Of a stretch of 64,000 nucleotides of DNA, positions 62,214 to 64,000 are shown in pieces (positions within the stretch are counted from its first letter, which is position 1; each line of letters starts with the position of its first letter). This DNA is from CAZEDM01 sp964511075 (GTDB lineage: Bacteria; Zixibacteria; MSB-5A5; RBG-16-43-9). Location of the stretch: NCBI GenBank assembly GCA_964511075.1, contig CAZEDM010000012.1, positions 1 to 64,000 on the forward strand. The letters run 5' to 3'. The position numbers were made by a program, and so were the translations under genes. Under the pieces are notes generated by a model. It ran no database searches and was not told where the DNA came from. It saw only the letters and a program-made list of their open reading frames with translations.

Positions 62214-63374
62214 CTATCTAGCAATATCATAGTACCACCATTTCTCAAAGCCGCACGCGTTCCAAATAGAATCAAAGCACGGTTTTAAGATATCCCGTGC
62301 AGAAAGGTCATACCTTTCTATGAGAATTTCTGGCAACAATAAAATATCCCTGTCAATTGTATGGACTTCGTCTCGCCAAAATCGCTGACTATCTACATGT
62401 ATTGAACATCCTTTAACTCCAACAAGAGTCAGGAAAAGAAGAATAGGCAAGTCGATATTTAAGCTCTTAAGAGTGGAGAGATAACCGGGAAGTGATCTGA
62501 TTAGGTCTTTCTCATAACTAATACTGAATAAGGTCTTTCCGTCCTTAGATCTTGTATTTAATGCTTGTACGGCTTCAATTATACCATTCCTATATAGCTG
62601 AACATAAGACTTTGATATTCCCTCTGGACCTTTATGGTAAGTCAAGAATCCGTCGAAGTTATATCTCACATCCCAACTACCCCCTCGCATTGGTCCCATT
62701 TGTAAAGAATTAGAAGCTACTCTATTTATATCATAACTTTGGGCTGGATTGAAAGAAACAAGAGGTACCAAATGTAGGACGATTTTAGGTTCATCTTGGA
62801 AAGGCAATGGGGTCTCATTAGCAAAAATGTTTGATATTCTAGTCTCCCTAAATTTTCTAATTCTTTCTGTTAAAGTTTCTGACAAATTAAAAGCAATTCG
62901 TAACTGGACCACATCCAAAGGATACCTTCCTGTGTTACTCCTTGAGTAAAACTTGTCATGACCTCCGAAAACAACACGATGAGGGCTAATCCAACTTTTT
63001 GGAATTCTGATGATCACAACTGTCTTTGAATCTTGAAGTTTAAGAGATTTTATAATTATGCCTAATACCCGTGGCTGAAGCCCATCTCTTATTATGCTCT
63101 CCAATCTACTAATTTCTTGGTCAACATTGTCGATGCTCAAACCTTCCAATGCGGAGGGGATTCCAGCGGTTCTATCCTCAGTAATCCCGTATATTAAATC
63201 ACCTCCACTGGCATTTGCAAAAGATGAAATGTTAGCAAGAAATTCCTTTTTTTCAGAATCAGAATTACCTGGCAATGATTGTTTATACTCGATTGTCTTA
63301 CTCTCTAACACCGAGTTATTTATTAGGGCTTGTAGGTCCTCTTGAATAATTTGATCAATGTTTTTTGCAATCAT
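62214..63374 (-). CDS. AlbA_2 (Schlafen-type) domain protein
   Basis: 386 residues. The N-terminal AlbA_2/divergent-AAA_4 domain (about 20-165) has ESKTIEYKQSLP, KKEFLANISSFANASGGDLIYGI and GRYPLDVVQLRIAF. The C-terminal half is not recognised. Such proteins are often regulators, helicase-associated factors or defence components. Base composition is AT-rich compared with neighbours to the left, and it heads toward two further accessory-type genes, suggesting a transferred block. Confidence 0.82.
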   Translation of the reverse strand: MIAKNIDQIIQEDLQALINNSVLESKTIEYKQSLPGNSDSEKKEFLANISSFANASGGDLIYGITEDRTAGIPSALEGLSIDNVDQEISRLESIIRDGLQPRVLGIIIKSLKLQDSKTVVIIRIPKSWISPHRVVFGGHDKFYSRSNTGRYPLDVVQLRIAFNLSETLTERIRKFRETRISNIFANETPLPFQDEPKIVLHLVPLVSFNPAQSYDINRVASNSLQMGPMRGGSWDVRYNFDGFLTYHKGPEGISKSYVQLYRNGIIEAVQALNTRSKDGKTLFSISYEKDLIRSLPGYLSTLKSLNIDLPILLFLTLVGVKGCSIHVDSQRFWRDEVHTIDRDILLLPEILIERYDLSARDILKPCFDSIWNACGFEKWWYYDIAR

Positions 63375-63488
63375 ACTTTCTCTCCTCTTAGTGGCTCATA
63401 ATTTAGAAGTGCTCTCGAGAGTTTCATCCATACACCAAAGAGTGCTGTCGAAAGTAACCTCCTGACACCACTGAAAAAAAGCGATAGT

Positions 63489-63893
63489 TCAAGAGTTCAC
63501 GAGAATTGCTACTAGAAACCCAATAAATCCAGCAATTAGGGCACAAGATGCGACCGTAAGACAACGAATCTTGAATTTAAGTCTCTCTGACTTATAGGAT
63601 TTTATTTCCCTTGGAATATCGAGATTCACTTTCTTAGAAAAAGGATAGACACCTACAAGTGAACTACAAAGTGAAATAATTAGCAGTATGAAAAGAATTA
63701 TTTTCATCCAGGGAAGAATGGTAATTTTCTCGTAAAAACCTAAATAAGCTGAAAGTATCGCTGCATCAAGAGTGATGAATAGTTTATGTATTCCGTTAAC
63801 TGTAGAGATGCTCTCTTTCAGGGTTTCCCATCCCCATTTTTTATAAAACAACTCCTCTTCGGATGGCTCTTCGGTTTGGACTTCTTCACTCAT
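63489..63893 (-). CDS. Small membrane protein
   Basis: 134 residues. An acidic N-terminus (SEEVQTEEPSEEELF) is followed by three hydrophobic segments (about 42-58, 62-84 and 112-133) and a basic cytosolic loop (KSERLKFKIR). I do not recognise the family. It starts 8 bases inside the upstream zinc-ribbon frame, so the two are probably co-translated. Confidence 0.7.
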   Translation of the reverse strand: MSEEVQTEEPSEEELFYKKWGWETLKESISTVNGIHKLFITLDAAILSAYLGFYEKITILPWMKIILFILLIISLCSSLVGVYPFSKKVNLDIPREIKSYKSERLKFKIRCLTVASCALIAGFIGFLVAILVNS

Positions 63894-63999
63894 TCGGAGT
63901 CTCTCTTTTTATTTTAACTCGATTCTCGGCACCGCATGACTTGCAAGTGACAATAAAGACGTCATATGGGTCAATCTGCACTTCCTCTGTTAACTGCAT
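63886..63999 (-). CDS. Zinc-ribbon protein, partial at right edge
   Basis: Thirty-seven readable codons ending at TGA 63888-63886; the frame is open to the window edge, so the first ATG at 63999 may be internal. It encodes VTCKSCGAENRVKIKRE, a CxxC knuckle typical of a zinc ribbon. The 8-base overlap with the membrane-protein start supports it being a real gene. Confidence 0.5.
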   Translation of the reverse strand: MQLTEEVQIDPYDVFIVTCKSCGAENRVKIKRETPNE

Positions 64000-64000
64000 A

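Overview
The window looks like chromosomal DNA from an uncultivated, double-membraned, largely anaerobic bacterium. The outer membrane is indicated by two TonB-dependent receptors ending in Phe, a PorV-type protein, SurA/PpiD-type chaperones and lipoproteins. Anaerobic metabolism is indicated by a ferredoxin-linked 2-oxoacid oxidoreductase and a heterodisulfide-reductase-like cluster. Three secreted proteins end in dockerin-like tails of the form VVYLINYLFKGGPxP, a style I associate with FCB-related candidate phyla such as Zixibacteria. That taxonomic placement is an inference. No rRNA, tRNA, CRISPR array, insertion sequence or phage gene was seen.

Layout. 1-5.1 kb (+): the 3' part of a secreted C39-like peptidase with dockerin tail, uvrB, and an orphan atpC. 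5.2-11.6 kb (-): a tandem glutamate dehydrogenase pair in which one member has lost two key lysines, a small duplicated 4-Cys protein whose Shine-Dalgarno lies in a hairpin, and a sigma54-type response regulator with its cytosolic histidine kinase. 12.2-15.4 kb (+): a third, NADP-type glutamate dehydrogenase behind a 300-nt leader, and a secreted transglutaminase-like protein. From 15.5 kb to the right edge every gene is on the minus strand.

The metabolic core is 17.7-29.4 kb. sucC-sucD is followed by korDABC, a GltD/NfnB-like flavoprotein, MvhD, an HdrB/C-like protein, HdrA and a 47-residue zinc ribbon, most of them overlapping or separated by a few bases. HdrA is interrupted by one in-frame TGA exactly where the family has Cys (DCSI-C-IL). 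Twenty nucleotides downstream sits a perfect 7-bp hairpin with a GGUC loop, the form of a bacterial SECIS, so I read it as one 823-residue selenoprotein. The glutamate dehydrogenases (2-oxoglutarate formation), KorABCD (to succinyl-CoA plus reduced ferredoxin), SucCD (to succinate plus ATP) and the Hdr/MvhD/NfnB-like proteins (re-routing of low-potential electrons) together suggest an amino-acid-fermenting or reductive-TCA module.

29.9-33 kb holds a small conserved protein, an MNT/HEPN toxin-antitoxin pair and a CCA-adding enzyme. 33-45.7 kb has a TonB receptor, ornithine aminotransferase, an accessory island (LPO_1073-like protein and Mrr-like nuclease), carbamate kinase, a cyclic-2,3-diphosphoglycerate-synthetase homologue, aldehyde dehydrogenase, a metallo-beta-lactamase-fold hydrolase, a sugar epimerase and a Crp/Fnr regulator. 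45.9-61 kb is mostly envelope and secreted proteins: a second TonB receptor, a dockerin protein, a PorV-SurA pair, a pentaheme cytochrome/dockerin chimera, a thioredoxin lipoprotein and a metal permease, together with a nitroreductase-fold protein, threonine aldolase and a dolichol-kinase-like protein. The right edge carries an aldo/keto reductase lacking its catalytic tetrad, then an AT-rich accessory group (AlbA_2 protein, small membrane protein, partial zinc ribbon).

Nearly every gap between transcription units carries short hairpin repeats with different stems but a shared outer tag (GTAGGGG...CCCCTAC or a one-sided CCTAC). They form an unusual dispersed family.
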